64,000 nt of DNA, from positions 62,001 through 126,000 of the forward strand of contig CABIKM010000026.1 in the NCBI GenBank assembly GCA_902196205.1. The letters are read 5' to 3'. Origin of the DNA: Candidatus Methylomirabilis lanthanidiphila (lineage in GTDB: Bacteria; Methylomirabilota; Methylomirabilia; Methylomirabilales; Methylomirabilaceae). Shown here piece after piece: positions 1 through 11,492 of this stretch. The position numbers were made by a program, and so were the translations under genes. Position 1 is the first letter of the stretch. Every line of letters begins with the position of its first letter. The notes under the pieces are model-generated. The model was given only the letters and a program-made list of their open reading frames with translations. It was not told where the DNA came from and searched no databases.

Positions 1-2
1 TG

Positions 3-2095
<2,093 letters not shown>

Positions 2096-2135
2096 GCTTC
2101 CGCTGGATCGTCGCGTCCAGAGCGCTCCGCATGAC

Positions 2136-2211
2136 GACCCGTTAGCTCAGTTGGCAGAGCTCCTGCCTTTTAAGCAGGGAGTCCCGGGTTCGAGTCCCGG
2201 ACGGGTCACCA
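2136..2211 (+). tRNA. tRNA-Lys (anticodon TTT), CCA encoded
   Basis: A full cloverleaf can be folded. Acceptor strand GACCCGT at 2136 pairs with ACGGGTC at 2201-2207; the discriminator A and the CCA follow at 2208-2211. The D-arm has AGCTCAGTTGG, the anticodon loop is CTTTTAA (anticodon TTT), and the T-arm is CCGGG-TTCGAGT-CCCGG. The 3' end is of interest because degenerate copies of its last ~20 bases recur at 5414-5435 and 8175-8195, as expected if this gene has served as an integration site. Confidence 0.97.
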
Positions 2212-2714
2212 ATTTCCGCCTCCCCCCATCATTGCCTTTTCATCGTTCGCCGCCTGTCTATTCACGGTCGCCGTGACCGTAGGATGGATAATACAGCGTA
2301 GTGGTTGAAATGGACACCGCGAGGCTCACCAGCGCAACCCTGAACGTGCTCATTTTATTCGGTCCAGTTCGCTCACCCTTTTTCATTGACACCCTTGCAA
2401 GCTGAATGCTACAAGTCGGCTACTTGATTCTATGGTTTATTGCTTTTCACAGAGCAACAGGATGCAAACATGGCGAGCGGCGGACATCTGCTTCGAGGAG
2501 GTCCTGTGACAAACTGATAGAGGGGACGTCAGGGCGATGCGCAAGAGTTTAATTTGTGAGCCTGTCGAAAAGGCGTCACCGCCAGGCGGGATCTGCAAGA
2601 GACGTGGATACTTTAGTGTCCGTAAGTAAGACCATCAACAAGGAGCGTTCCGCATGGATGACTGGCTCCTAACCGCGCAGGAGGTAGCCCCAAGGTGAAG
2701 ATGGAGGCGACAAT
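2212..2714 (+). other. Long leader/intergenic region upstream of the secreted protease
   Basis: About 500 bp without a credible gene. A possible sigma-70 promoter has TTGACA at 2386-2391 with a weak TACAAG about 18 bp downstream, which would leave a ~290-base untranslated leader. The leader holds small hairpins (for example around the GCCTGTCGAAAAGGC stretch near 2560) but I could not match it to a riboswitch class. A good ribosome binding site, GGAGG at 2703-2707, sits 7 bases before the protease start. Confidence 0.35.
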
Positions 2715-4973
2715 ATGTATCCATTGAGCAGTATACAACACACCTGGGCAGGTTTACGTTGGTTTGTCGGCAGTGTGGCAGTTATGACCGCGCTGGCGTC
2801 TGGGGTCGCCGCCGGCCAGGAGATGGGTGGCGCAGCCTACCCTGGGGCACACGTCGAAGGCGAGCTTGCACCTGCCCTTCCCGGCGTGCGCGCTCTGCCG
2901 CAACGGCGGCTGCCGCAATCTCGACTGCCGGCGCAGGTGGTTCTCGACCGTGTCGAGGCGGCGCACTTGAAGATGGAGGCGACAGACCAGCCGTCTAAAC
3001 CCGGGGTGCCGCTGCAGATCGGTGTCAGTCGAGATGTGCCGATGCTGCGTAACACCGCTCACACCTCGGCGCTCATGTCCTGGACGTCCATTCCCGGCGG
3101 GCAGATTGCCGCGATCAGCATTACGTCTCCTGACGCCCTCGGTTTGCGTCTGGGCTTGTTGGTTGAAAAGCTGTCTCGTACGGCCCTGCTGCGGTTTTAT
3201 GCCCAGGGGACGGAGCAGGTGTTCGAGGTGTCGGGCGGGGAGATCATGGACACCATCGCCCGCAATCTCGCCGCCGGCGACGCAAGCGATGAAGCCCGGA
3301 CGTACTGGTCGCCCGTCATCGACGGTCAGGAAATGACGGTCGAAATCGAACTGCCTACCGGGGTGTCTCCGGATGAGGTGATGTTTTCCATCCCGCGTGT
3401 TTCCCATTTGTTCTCATCGCCTCTGGATCCCGGCGCCTTGCAACAGCAAATTGGCGAGGCGGCGGGGTGCACTCTCGATTCCGCGTGCTACACATCGACA
3501 TGGGGAAACGAATCCCTGGCGACCGCCAAAATGACATTTACGAAAGGCGGTGGGAGTTATCTCTGTACGGGTACCCTAATGAATGACAGCGATCCCTCCA
3601 CGTTCATTCCCTATTTCCTGACCGCCAACCATTGTATTTCGACGCAAACCGTGGCCTCGACCCTGCAAACCTATTGGTTTTATCGTGCCTCGAGTTGCAA
3701 CGCTGGTCTTTTGAATCCCAGCACCCAGACGTTGACCAGCGGGGCCGCACTGCTCTATGCCAGTTCGATTACCGATACGGGCTTCTTACTACTGAACAGC
3801 TCAGCCCCGCCTGGTGCCGTATATTCAGGGTGGTCGACCTATCTACCGGTCCTCTCTAGCCAGAGCGTTGGCATCCATCATCCGCAGGGCGATCTGCAAA
3901 AGATCAGTGCTGGAAACATCGCTGGCTACTACAATTGCACCCCTAATGCCGGCGACACTTTTAGCTGTTTTCCAACGTCCTCTGACGGTGCTGACCATCT
4001 CGAAGTTGTCTTTGGCCTTGGCATCACCGAGGGCGGCAGCAGCGGTTCCGGTCTTTGGATCGTATCCGGCGGCAGCCACTACCTGGTGGGCCAGTTACAT
4101 GGTGGAAACATTTCCTGCGTCATGCCCACTAGCCCGGTTTACTATGGTCGTTTTGATGTGGCCTACAACGCGGCGCTGTTTCAATGGCTGGGAACCACCC
4201 CGGTGAACTACACGTTGTCGGTGACGGGCGCCGGCACGGGCCAGGGCACGGTGACGGGGCCTGGAATTAACTGCACCATCAGCGCAGCGAGCACGAGCGG
4301 GACATGCAGTGCGAACTACGCCTCGGGAACGGGGGTCTCGCTGATCGCAACGTCCATCGGGGTCTCGACATTCATTGGCTGGGGTGGGGACTGCGCCGCC
4401 GATGGGACCGTCACGCTGGAGGCGGACAAGATCTGTACTGCCACCTTCATCAGACCGCTCATCCTCTCGACCACCTCGCTGTCCGCAGAGGAGCAGGGGG
4501 TCGCCTATGTCTATGCGCTGCAAGCCGAAGGCGGCCTTCCCTCTTACACCTGGAGCCGTATCAAGGGTAAGCTCCCCAAAGGTCTGACCCTGGATGCGGC
4601 AGGCACCCTCAGCGGGATCCCGACCAAGGCCAAGACCGCGACCTTTACCGTCCAGGTGGCGGATGCCGCTGGGGCCTCAGTGACGCAGAACCTCTCTTTG
4701 CAGATCGTCAAGCGTGTCGATTTCAAGACCAAAAAACTAAGTCGGGGTACGGTCGGGACGCCGTACGCAGCCACGCTCAAGACCAAGGGCGGGATACCGC
4801 CACTGACCTTCAGCCTGGTCGGCGGGGCGCTCCCCACGGGTCTTACCCTTGATCCGGGCACCGGGCAGGTCTCCGGGACACCCACAGTGGCCGGCATCTT
4901 CGACTTTGTTGCCCAAGTTACCTCGAGCGGCGGCTCCAGTCATCAGAGGAACATTCGGATCACGATCAGGTAG
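2715..4973 (+). CDS. Secreted trypsin-like serine endopeptidase with C-terminal Ig-like repeats
   Basis: 752 residues. A signal peptide is visible (hydrophobic residues ~14-32, Ala-rich cleavage area near 33). Residues ~245-490 form an S1-type protease domain resembling lysyl endopeptidase: His306 in TANHC, Asp354 in SITDTGFLLL, and Ser443 in GGSSGSGLW, with several cysteines for disulfides. Residues ~497-585 look like a bacterial beta-repeat domain (GWGGDC motif). Residues ~590-752 hold two putative-Ig (He_PIG-like) repeats with the GLTLD..G.LSG.PT pattern. Family knowledge predicts an extracellular protease anchored or displayed through the C-terminal repeats. It stands alone between tRNA-Lys and a tRNA-end repeat, so it may be island cargo. 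The substrate is unknown. Confidence 0.85.
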   Translation: MYPLSSIQHTWAGLRWFVGSVAVMTALASGVAAGQEMGGAAYPGAHVEGELAPALPGVRALPQRRLPQSRLPAQVVLDRVEAAHLKMEATDQPSKPGVPLQIGVSRDVPMLRNTAHTSALMSWTSIPGGQIAAISITSPDALGLRLGLLVEKLSRTALLRFYAQGTEQVFEVSGGEIMDTIARNLAAGDASDEARTYWSPVIDGQEMTVEIELPTGVSPDEVMFSIPRVSHLFSSPLDPGALQQQIGEAAGCTLDSACYTSTWGNESLATAKMTFTKGGGSYLCTGTLMNDSDPSTFIPYFLTANHCISTQTVASTLQTYWFYRASSCNAGLLNPSTQTLTSGAALLYASSITDTGFLLLNSSAPPGAVYSGWSTYLPVLSSQSVGIHHPQGDLQKISAGNIAGYYNCTPNAGDTFSCFPTSSDGADHLEVVFGLGITEGGSSGSGLWIVSGGSHYLVGQLHGGNISCVMPTSPVYYGRFDVAYNAALFQWLGTTPVNYTLSVTGAGTGQGTVTGPGINCTISAASTSGTCSANYASGTGVSLIATSIGVSTFIGWGGDCAADGTVTLEADKICTATFIRPLILSTTSLSAEEQGVAYVYALQAEGGLPSYTWSRIKGKLPKGLTLDAAGTLSGIPTKAKTATFTVQVADAAGASVTQNLSLQIVKRVDFKTKKLSRGTVGTPYAATLKTKGGIPPLTFSLVGGALPTGLTLDPGTGQVSGTPTVAGIFDFVAQVTSSGGSSHQRNIRITIR

Positions 4974-5465
4974 AGCGATTACCCGAGAAAGGAGGCGAAT
5001 CCACAGAGGGTGTATTGTCCGTGGCGTACGACGAGTTTGTCATAGCAATTCCGCAATTCCGAATTCCGCGAATTCCGGGGACACAATACCGATTTCTTAT
5101 AGTTTGTATAGCTGGAGTCTCACTCGATTTGTCGAAGAGGGAGGTGAGGCGCTATCCACCGCCTGAGACGTCCCCATACGCCGCTTGAGGTTCATTGCGG
5201 GGAGACCGCCAATCGGCTGCATGAGTGCCAGCCATACGGCGTGCAGGGTCGTCGCTGATCCATTGTGTCATATTGCCGGTAATCGCTGTGGACATACGGG
5301 AGGCGATTGGCACGATCCGCCTCCGCAGTGGAAACGCACAATACGCCTTACGCCGCTACCTGCCCAGCGAAGGAGATCGTCAGGTCGAGAGTCCGAAGCG
5401 CCGCATATTTGCATCGAATCCCCGACGGGTCACCATCCTTTTTAAACAGTCGGGATCATCCATGG
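4974..5465. other. Non-coding stretch with iterated AATTCCG motifs
   Basis: No convincing gene. Around 5045-5090 the motif (A)ATTCCG is repeated several times and is followed by GGGGACACAATACC, a style of sequence I associate with REP elements mobilised by RAYT/IS200-like transposases; no transposase is present here, so that link is inference. A related GTGTATTGTCC occurs in inverted sense near 5009-5020. Short open frames in the region have no codon-usage or homology support. Confidence 0.4.
5414..5435 (+). repeat. Degenerate copy of the tRNA-Lys 3' end (att-like)
   Basis: The 22 bases match the T-arm/acceptor end of the tRNA-Lys gene (2190-2211) at about 19 positions, including all of ACGGGTCACCA. 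The core ATCCCCGACGGGTCAC is shared with a third copy at 8175-8195. No tRNA body precedes it. This is what an attachment-site scar left by an integrating element looks like, although no integrase gene is present. Confidence 0.55.
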
Positions 5466-6449
5466 CTAATGGGTAGGTGGTAGCGGCGCCTCCGCTTTCT
5501 TCCAGGTGCTGTCCGGATTGTACGTCTGCATAGCACGAGCGAGGTGGTCGGTGTCCGGGCCGAGGTCTTTTTCGTAGACGACGCCCTGGTGGTTGACGAT
5601 GAAGGTCATAACGCCAGAGACCCCGTATTGCGCCGGATGCGCGATAAGGGCGAACCCGCCGATCATCTTGCCATCGACGACGTAGTCGAAGGCACGGCCC
5701 GGTGCGCCCGGACCCTGGGCCGTCAGGATCCGATAGACGTAGCCATGGTAGGGGGCCGGCTTGTCCGCCGAGGTCTGGCTGGAGTATCCTTCCGCCCGGG
5801 CATTTGCGACGAGTACGCCCAACGGGCTCGGTTCCTCGCCTTCCTTGATCGGCCAGTAGAGTCCGTTCCTCCTGCCCTCGTCGCTGCGGAACTTCATCGC
5901 ATACGTGAGCAGCCCGCCGCCCTCGCGCGCTACCCGGGCATACTCGCGCTGCGCATCGACGTAGGCGAGGCAGACTTGCATGGCATTCAACTCGTTTCGG
6001 CCGATGCGGCGGGTGAGGATCTCCTCCTTCCCTGCAGCGGTATCGAAGCGCCAAACGTTCCTCGCTTTCACGACCGGGATCGGTAGCGGCCACTCGTCCT
6101 GGCCGATGACCAACATCGCCTTCGTCTCGGTGCGGTATTCCAGTGTGTTCGCCTGCTCGAAAGCGTGGACGAATTGCTCCCGCCCCTGTTTGTCGGCTAC
6201 CGGATCCCCGGAGGAGATCAGGTCCCTACCCTCGGGGCCCAGGATCGCAGCGAGCGCCGCCATGTCCCCGCCTTTCACGGCCTTCACAAGGGCCTGCACC
6301 GCCTTCCTTGGCGACGCAAAGGTCTTCTGGCCTCGGCTGGCGGCGACCGCGTCCCTCGATTCGACGATACCGATGAGCAGCGTGGCCATCACGGCGATGG
6401 CGAGCCGCCGGGTCAGGGTGGGATGCGCATGCCGATTAGATGAAGCCAT
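5466..6449 (-). CDS. DUF2950 family exported protein
   Basis: 327 residues with an N-terminal signal sequence (RRLAIAVMATLLIGIVES) and an FASPRKAVQALV start of the mature domain. The tryptophan-rich blocks (NVWRFDT, GLYWP, PYHGYVYRIL, VNHQGVVYEKDLG) match my recollection of DUF2950, a periplasmic family of unknown function. It lies 88 bp downstream of a DUF3300 gene on the same strand; DUF3300 and DUF2950 genes are commonly neighbours, so the pair probably works together in the envelope. The stop lies only ~30 bp beyond the tRNA-end repeat at 5414-5435. Confidence 0.8.
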   Translation of the reverse strand: MASSNRHAHPTLTRRLAIAVMATLLIGIVESRDAVAASRGQKTFASPRKAVQALVKAVKGGDMAALAAILGPEGRDLISSGDPVADKQGREQFVHAFEQANTLEYRTETKAMLVIGQDEWPLPIPVVKARNVWRFDTAAGKEEILTRRIGRNELNAMQVCLAYVDAQREYARVAREGGGLLTYAMKFRSDEGRRNGLYWPIKEGEEPSPLGVLVANARAEGYSSQTSADKPAPYHGYVYRILTAQGPGAPGRAFDYVVDGKMIGGFALIAHPAQYGVSGVMTFIVNHQGVVYEKDLGPDTDHLARAMQTYNPDSTWKKAEAPLPPTH

Positions 6450-6537
6450 CCTTACCTCCTCCAGACCTGCCGTTCGTCAGATTGTTCATCCGTACAGGAG
6501 GGAGACCGATCCCAGCCTGGAACGTCCGCGATGCTCC

Positions 6538-7743
6538 TCATCTGCGCCCTCCGCCCCCCCCGCCGATGCGCCCGCCCCCGGCCGGGGCCCTTGGGACGCT
6601 TGGCGCAGGCCTGGCCGCGCCCGTACCCAACCGGCTCGTGCGCCCACGGTCGCTGGAGTTCCGGGTCTCACCGCCGCGTCCAAGCCCCTCGAGCGCGGCC
6701 GGTGGGCGGGGGGCCCTGGAGACCTGTGGCGCGACATGACCGCCCTGCTGGCCCCCACCGACGCGAGCGTCCGCTGCGCCGACCGGGCGGCGATCGACGG
6801 TACGCGCCCCCAATGGCGAGACCCCTTGCGGGCGGCCGCGGAACGCCTCGCGGGCGGGCGCGCCTGGCAGCAGGCCCTGGCCGAAGCGCTGCCGCACGCC
6901 TGGATCACGGTAAGGGACACCCCGGCGGTGACTTGCGTCGTGGCGCCAGGTGTGGTCCATAATCCTGGTCCGATTGAAGGTATTATAGTTGTGCACATTG
7001 ACGATGGTGACGTGGTGACGGTGCCAGTCGAAGCCGCCCCAGAGAACCGCCCCCGCGGCCAAGCCGACGCCGAACGAGAATACACCGGCCCCGACCACGT
7101 AGCCCGGCGGGTACCAGACATAGGGCGGGTAGGCCGGATACCACCATGGCCCGTACACGACGGTGGGGTCGTAGATAGGCACGTAGACGACCCGCGGGGT
7201 CGCCGGCTCGATCCTGATGACCTGCGGCTCGGCGATGATAGTCTGCTGGGGAGTAGTCTGAAGGTAGCCTGCGGCCTGCGCCTTGATTCGCAGCGTCTGG
7301 ACGGTAACCATCACATCCGGCTGCTGGGCGAGGAAAGCCTCTCCCAACTTCTGGGTCCACTCCAAGTTCGCGTCCATCATGGCGAGTACCTGGGGAAACG
7401 CCGCCAACGACTTCACGCTTGGATCCCAGGGCTGTTGCTGCATCACCTCTTCAAGTTGCGGGCCGACGACGTTGGGATACGCTTTGACCCAGCGGGCGGC
7501 CTGGACGACCTCTAGCGGGTAGGTGGACGCCATGAGGATCTGCGCCAGGAGCGCATCGGGGTACAGGGCGATCGGCGCCAGGAGCTGATCCAGCTCTTCC
7601 TGCTGGAAAATCGGTGGTGCGGGCGTCTCCGCGGGGGGCGGCGAGGACAGCGGGGCGGGTTGCGCAACGGCGCTAGGCGGCGCTGCCAGCAACAGGATCA
7701 GCATTCCAAGCAATCCGCGCCCCGCGGCGCTGTTTATTATCAT
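6538..7743 (-). CDS. DUF3300 family exported protein
   Basis: 401 residues. A signal peptide (LLGMLILLLAAPPSAVA) is followed by a Pro-rich linker and the DUF3300 domain (residues ~50-260), with LDQLLAPIALYPDALLAQIL, a PWDPSVKSL block, and a Trp/Tyr/Pro-rich VVYVPIYDP segment. After about residue 270 the sequence turns into low-complexity His/Arg/Gly/Ala-rich chain ending in GGGGGRR. Function is unknown; it is the likely first gene of a two-gene operon with DUF2950. The GC-rich tail also leaves long open frames on the opposite strand, which I take as shadows. Confidence 0.8.
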   Translation of the reverse strand: MIINSAAGRGLLGMLILLLAAPPSAVAQPAPLSSPPPAETPAPPIFQQEELDQLLAPIALYPDALLAQILMASTYPLEVVQAARWVKAYPNVVGPQLEEVMQQQPWDPSVKSLAAFPQVLAMMDANLEWTQKLGEAFLAQQPDVMVTVQTLRIKAQAAGYLQTTPQQTIIAEPQVIRIEPATPRVVYVPIYDPTVVYGPWWYPAYPPYVWYPPGYVVGAGVFSFGVGLAAGAVLWGGFDWHRHHVTIVNVHNYNTFNRTRIMDHTWRHDASHRRGVPYRDPGVRQRFGQGLLPGAPAREAFRGRPQGVSPLGARTVDRRPVGAADARVGGGQQGGHVAPQVSRAPRPPAALEGLGRGGETRNSSDRGRTSRLGTGAARPAPSVPRAPAGGGRIGGGGGGRR

Positions 7744-8258
7744 GATTCGGCCTCGCGCTTGTCGGTGTCGATGAGTTCGGGGACGACTGATCGGGCGATC
7801 ATCTCTCGGCTATCTTACCACTGTTGACCACTGCTGTCCAAATTAGACGGTTCAGCTACGTGTCAAGCCTCCTTTAACTCGATCCCAGCGTAATCCGCAG
7901 ATAATACGCATATCCCAGACCGTCGTAAGCCATTGTGGCCCACTCCGCTTTGACTCGACACCCCTACAACCCCTACAAAGCCGTAACATGCGTGCAGCAT
8001 TTCAAGAGCATTCAGCGCTCCACAGGGAGGTACACCATGAGAATCAACGAGGTGATACCTATCTCAGATCCGGAATGACAATTGCTGTTAAGGGACTTGG
8101 GACGCTATACTTGTACGAGAGAACGGCAGTCCCGGAATTCCCTAAATCTATTGAGATTAAAGGCTGGGGCATTACGTATCCCCGACGGGTCACTACCCTT
8201 TGCCCTATCTGCGTCAGGACATTCGCGGTCAAGAGTCGGATGGTGTATATCAGGCGCC
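7744..8258. other. Intergenic region between DUF3300 and queC
   Basis: About 515 bp. It must contain the DUF3300 promoter (reading left) and the end of the queE-queC transcript. Apart from the tRNA-end-like repeat at 8175-8195 and a CCCGGAATTCC motif near 8131 resembling the ATTCCG iterations at 5045-5090, I see no gene, RNA or clear terminator. Confidence 0.4.
8175..8195 (+). repeat. Second degenerate tRNA-Lys 3'-end copy (att-like)
   Basis: The stretch shares ATCCCCGACGGGTCAC with the copy at 5414-5435 and ACGGGTCAC with the tRNA itself. It closes the DUF2950/DUF3300 segment on its right. Together the three copies delimit two adjacent accessory segments (2212-5413 and 5436-8174). Confidence 0.5.
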
Positions 8259-8948
8259 TCACAAGGCAATGGGGCCGGGGTCAGGGATGCCGGCCTCAGC
8301 AAAGCCCTTTCCCCGCAGTATGCAACTGTCACAGGCGTGACAGGGCCGTCCATCCGGGGTCGGGTCGTAGCAACTCCAGGTGAGCCGGTAATCGACCCCA
8401 AGGGCCGCGCCTTGCCGGATAATTTCGGCCTTGGTCAGGTGGATCAGCGGAGTGTAGATGGTAAGTGTAGATTTGCCCTCAACGCAGGCTTTAGTCGCCA
8501 GATTCGCCATCCGCTCAAAGGCTGCGATATATTCGGGACGGCAGTCCGGGTACCCGCTGTAGTCGATCGCGTTCACGCCGAGCACAATGTGCCCGGCATC
8601 GAGCACCTCAGCCCAGGCCAGCGCATAAGAGAGAAAGACGGTGTTGCGGGCAGGGACGTAGGTGATAGGAATACCGGAGCCGATCTCCTCAACCCCGCGG
8701 CCCTTTGGCACTGGGATATCGGCAGTGAGGGCCGACCCCCCGATCTGCCGAAGGTCGAGGTCCAGGATCAGGTGCTGGACGGCGCCGATGGCCGCCGCGA
8801 TCCGCCGGGCGCTTTCCACCTCGCACGCGTGACGCTGGCCGTAGCGAAAGGTGAGGGCATAAAGCTGATATCCCCCGGCCTTTACCATCGCGGCTGTCGT
8901 TGCGGAGTCGACCCCACCGCTCAGCAGGACCACAGCGCGCTTATTCAC
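8259..8948 (-). CDS. queC: 7-cyano-7-deazaguanine synthase QueC
   Basis: About 229 residues. It converts 7-carboxy-7-deazaguanine plus ammonia and ATP to preQ0 for queuosine. The PP-loop SGGVDS sits at the N-terminus, and the C-terminal zinc-binding cysteines are seen in [19 protein letters not shown] prefer the GTG at 8948, which shares one base with the queE stop codon and puts the PP-loop ~9 residues in, as usual; another GTG at 8975 would overlap queE by 28 bp. Translation is probably coupled to queE. The other pathway genes (queD, folE, queF) are not in the window. Confidence 0.93.
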   Translation of the reverse strand: MNKRAVVLLSGGVDSATTAAMVKAGGYQLYALTFRYGQRHACEVESARRIAAAIGAVQHLILDLDLRQIGGSALTADIPVPKGRGVEEIGSGIPITYVPARNTVFLSYALAWAEVLDAGHIVLGVNAIDYSGYPDCRPEYIAAFERMANLATKACVEGKSTLTIYTPLIHLTKAEIIRQGAALGVDYRLTWSCYDPTPDGRPCHACDSCILRGKGFAEAGIPDPGPIAL

Positions 8949-9589
8949 TACACGCCCCGCCGATTCGGATCCCACAGATACTTGTGGAGCTGAATCTGCA
9001 GCCTGGCGTCAAGTCGATCAGCCAAGAGCCATTCCGCCAGCTCTCGGGGGGGTAATTCGTCCAACACCGCAGAGAACAGGACCTGGGCCTTGTCAGCCAA
9101 GGCGCATTCCGTCATCACCCGCTTGGCCCATTCGTAGTCGTCGCGGTCTGCCACGACGAATTTGATCTGGTCTTTCCTGTTGAGATATCGGAGATTCTCA
9201 AGATTATTGTGCGGATCCATCCCGCTCCCCGGCGCCTTGAGGTCCAGGATCTTAACCACTCTAGGATCGAGGCGATCGACACTGAGGCTCCCGCCTGTTT
9301 CGATCAGGACCTCGTACCCCTCAAGGAGCAAGCGATCGATCAGGGGATACACCTCCTCCTGTAGCAGCGGCTCTCCCCCGGTAATCTCGATCAGCGGGCA
9401 CTTGTAGGCCCGCACTTGCTCCAGCACCTGCTCGACCGAGCGTTGCTCGCCGTCGTAGTATGCGTAGGTCGTATCACACCACCGGCACCGAAGGTTGCAC
9501 CCGGTCAGACGGACGAAGACACACGGCCGACCGGCAAAGGTCGATTCGCCCTGAAGGCTATAGAAGATCTCATTAACCTGGAGGCTCAT
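8948..9589 (-). CDS. queE: 7-carboxy-7-deazaguanine synthase QueE (radical SAM)
   Basis: 213 residues, normal for QueE. The radical-SAM cluster motif CNLRCRWC (Cys31, Cys35, Cys38; CX3CX2C) is intact and preceded by the family signature [10 protein letters not shown] and by [19 protein letters not shown] is the SAM-binding GGE motif. It makes the ring-contracted 7-carboxy-7-deazaguanine from 6-carboxytetrahydropterin, the step immediately before QueC, whose gene is fused to it by overlapping stop and start codons. Confidence 0.95.
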   Translation of the reverse strand: MSLQVNEIFYSLQGESTFAGRPCVFVRLTGCNLRCRWCDTTYAYYDGEQRSVEQVLEQVRAYKCPLIEITGGEPLLQEEVYPLIDRLLLEGYEVLIETGGSLSVDRLDPRVVKILDLKAPGSGMDPHNNLENLRYLNRKDQIKFVVADRDDYEWAKRVMTECALADKAQVLFSAVLDELPPRELAEWLLADRLDARLQIQLHKYLWDPNRRGV

Positions 9590-9631
9590 GACCGTCTCAC
9601 TTGAGGATGCTCCAATAAAACGGAAATAGAA

Positions 9632-9675
9632 GTGGGCAGGCGCTCATCTCATCCATCAAGCGAGGGCCTGCCCAC
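9632..9675 (-). terminator. Probable terminator between htrA and queE
   Basis: A perfect 10-bp inverted repeat, GTGGGCAGGC (9632-9641) and GCCTGCCCAC (9666-9675), with a 24-base loop, lies just past the htrA stop. On the minus strand it is followed by a T-rich run (TCTATTTCCGTTTTATT). The long loop lowers confidence. Confidence 0.55.
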
Positions 9676-9707
9676 CAAACAACAAATAACCTGGAACCGT
9701 GATACGA

Positions 9708-11192
9708 CTAACCTTCGGACCCGATCACCACATACCGCGTTCCACCGTCCCGCTTGACCAGAAGGAGTGTCGGTTCGTCCGGCTTCGTTTTCTCCAAGAC
9801 CCGCCTGACCTGGCTGACTGTCGTCACCTTTACGCGGTTGATCTCCAGAATCAGATCGCCGGGCTGTAACCCGACCGCGTCGCCTGGGCTATCAGGTTCA
9901 ACCTCCGTAATCACGACTCCCTTTTCCCCCTTCAATCCAAACTTGCGAGCGAGCGCCGGAGTGAGTTCCTGTATATCGATCCCCAGCTTCATTTTTGGAG
10001 AGGTCGACGTCGTGGCCGCCACCTGCTCCTCTTTGAGTTCGCCGACCTTGACCTGCAGCGTCACTTCGGCTCCATCGCGGACAACTTTCATGGCAACCTC
10101 TTTGCCCACAGGGGTGCTGGCCACGAGATGAGGCAAGTCGGTGGAGGACTTGACGTTTTTATCATCGAACGCCACGATGACGTCCCCCTGTTTCAGCCCG
10201 GCCTGTTCTGCCGGTGATCCCTCCGTAACTTCCGATACCAGGGCGCCATTTGCCTGCTTGAGAGAAAATTTCTTGCCCAGCTCCGGGGTAATCGGCTGAA
10301 TGGCTACACCAAGCCACCCTCGGGTGACCTGCCCACGCTCTCTTAGCTGGGGCAGGATCTCCTTTGCCATATCAATCGGAATCGCAAAACCGATTCCGAT
10401 TGAACCTCCCGTTGGGCTAAAGATAGCGGTATTGATTCCTACCGCCTCGCCGTTCGTGTTGATCAACGGTCCGCCGCTGTTGCCTCGATTAATCGAGGCA
10501 TCGGTCTGGATGAAGTTGTCATATGGGCCCTCTCCGATAAACCGGCCCTTGGCGCTGACGATACCGGTCGTGACCGTCTGGTTCAAACCGAATGGATTGC
10601 CGATGGCCATGACCGGCTCGCCGACTTCCAGCTTATCCGAGTTGCCAAAAGGGATCACCGGCAGGTTGGAGGCCTCGATTTTAATGATAGCGATATCGGT
10701 CTTTGGATCTCTCCCGATCACCTTCGCCTTGAGCTCTCGACCGTCACCCAGCTTCACGGTAATGTCCGTAGCGTTCTCAACGACGTGATTGTTCGTTAGA
10801 ATATAGCCGTCTTTGTTGATAATGAATCCTGATCCAAGGCTGGTCGCCTTGAACTGCCTCGGTTGGTCGCCGAAAAATCGTTTGAAGAACTCATTAAAGG
10901 GGTCGTCTTCACTGAAAGGACTACGGGACGGGATACCCCTTTTGACCACCTGGGTGGTACTGATATTCACCACCGCGGGAGTCAGTTCCTTCGCTAACTT
11001 CACCCAGAGCTTCCCATCCGAAATCTGACTCGAACTGAACAGCCCGCTCTCTCCCTTTTCGGTCCACACTTGAGCGGTCGTCGCCCTTGTGAGCGGGACT
11101 AAGTTCAAGGAGGCTGTAATCAGCACTCCAAGAATCAGACAGGAAGCTGCAACGAGAATTAAGGTTCTGGTGTTAAACCGGCCGTGGCGCAT
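9708..11192 (-). CDS. htrA: Periplasmic serine protease of the HtrA/DegP/DegQ family
   Basis: 494 residues from the ATG at 11192, chosen because AGGGGG lies ~5 bases upstream and the signal/membrane segment (TLILVAASCLILGVLITASL) then starts at once. The protease domain shows the catalytic triad context: His in NNHVVENA, Asp in KTDIAIIKI, Ser in GNSGGPL. Two PDZ domains follow, the second ending about 10 residues before the stop. The family degrades or refolds misfolded envelope proteins. It is monocistronic, bounded by a likely terminator downstream and a divergent membrane gene upstream. Confidence 0.95.
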   Translation of the reverse strand: MRHGRFNTRTLILVAASCLILGVLITASLNLVPLTRATTAQVWTEKGESGLFSSSQISDGKLWVKLAKELTPAVVNISTTQVVKRGIPSRSPFSEDDPFNEFFKRFFGDQPRQFKATSLGSGFIINKDGYILTNNHVVENATDITVKLGDGRELKAKVIGRDPKTDIAIIKIEASNLPVIPFGNSDKLEVGEPVMAIGNPFGLNQTVTTGIVSAKGRFIGEGPYDNFIQTDASINRGNSGGPLINTNGEAVGINTAIFSPTGGSIGIGFAIPIDMAKEILPQLRERGQVTRGWLGVAIQPITPELGKKFSLKQANGALVSEVTEGSPAEQAGLKQGDVIVAFDDKNVKSSTDLPHLVASTPVGKEVAMKVVRDGAEVTLQVKVGELKEEQVAATTSTSPKMKLGIDIQELTPALARKFGLKGEKGVVITEVEPDSPGDAVGLQPGDLILEINRVKVTTVSQVRRVLEKTKPDEPTLLLVKRDGGTRYVVIGSEG

Positions 11193-11492
11193 CGTGTCCC
11201 CCTGCAATGGTGTGGCCTTATTCCGTTCACTGTTCCACATACCCCGATATCCACCTTTTATTAGTCACGGTAAACGAGAGAGCGTTTAGCAGAACCTGCC
11301 CAAAGTTGCCCACAACGATCCCAGCCTTTATTGCTCTTAGCTTAGCAGACTCATTGCTGAAATTCAACTGACCCCTCTGTGGCACACGCATCACAGGTAG
11401 GAAACAATGGAAGACGAACTGTACGTCATGGGACACCGCCGGGTAGTATATTAGAAGTGGATAGGGCGCCTTGCGCAGCGGATACGGGAGGG

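Noticed and set aside
2520-2700. Possible cyclic-di-GMP (GEMM) riboswitch before the protease
   Set aside because: GGTAGCC and GGCTCCTAA-like pieces are present, but the diagnostic GGACGCAAAGCC block and the paired P1 stem are missing.
4974-5465. Small plus-strand genes at 4.8-5.5 kb
   Set aside because: Short frames overlap each other and the AATTCCG repeats, with no ribosome site, family match or conserved composition.
5980-7515. 511-codon open frame on the plus strand
   Set aside because: It lies antisense to the DUF2950 and DUF3300 genes; its composition (Arg/Pro/Ala-rich) is the shadow of GC-rich codons and no start signal or homology is seen.
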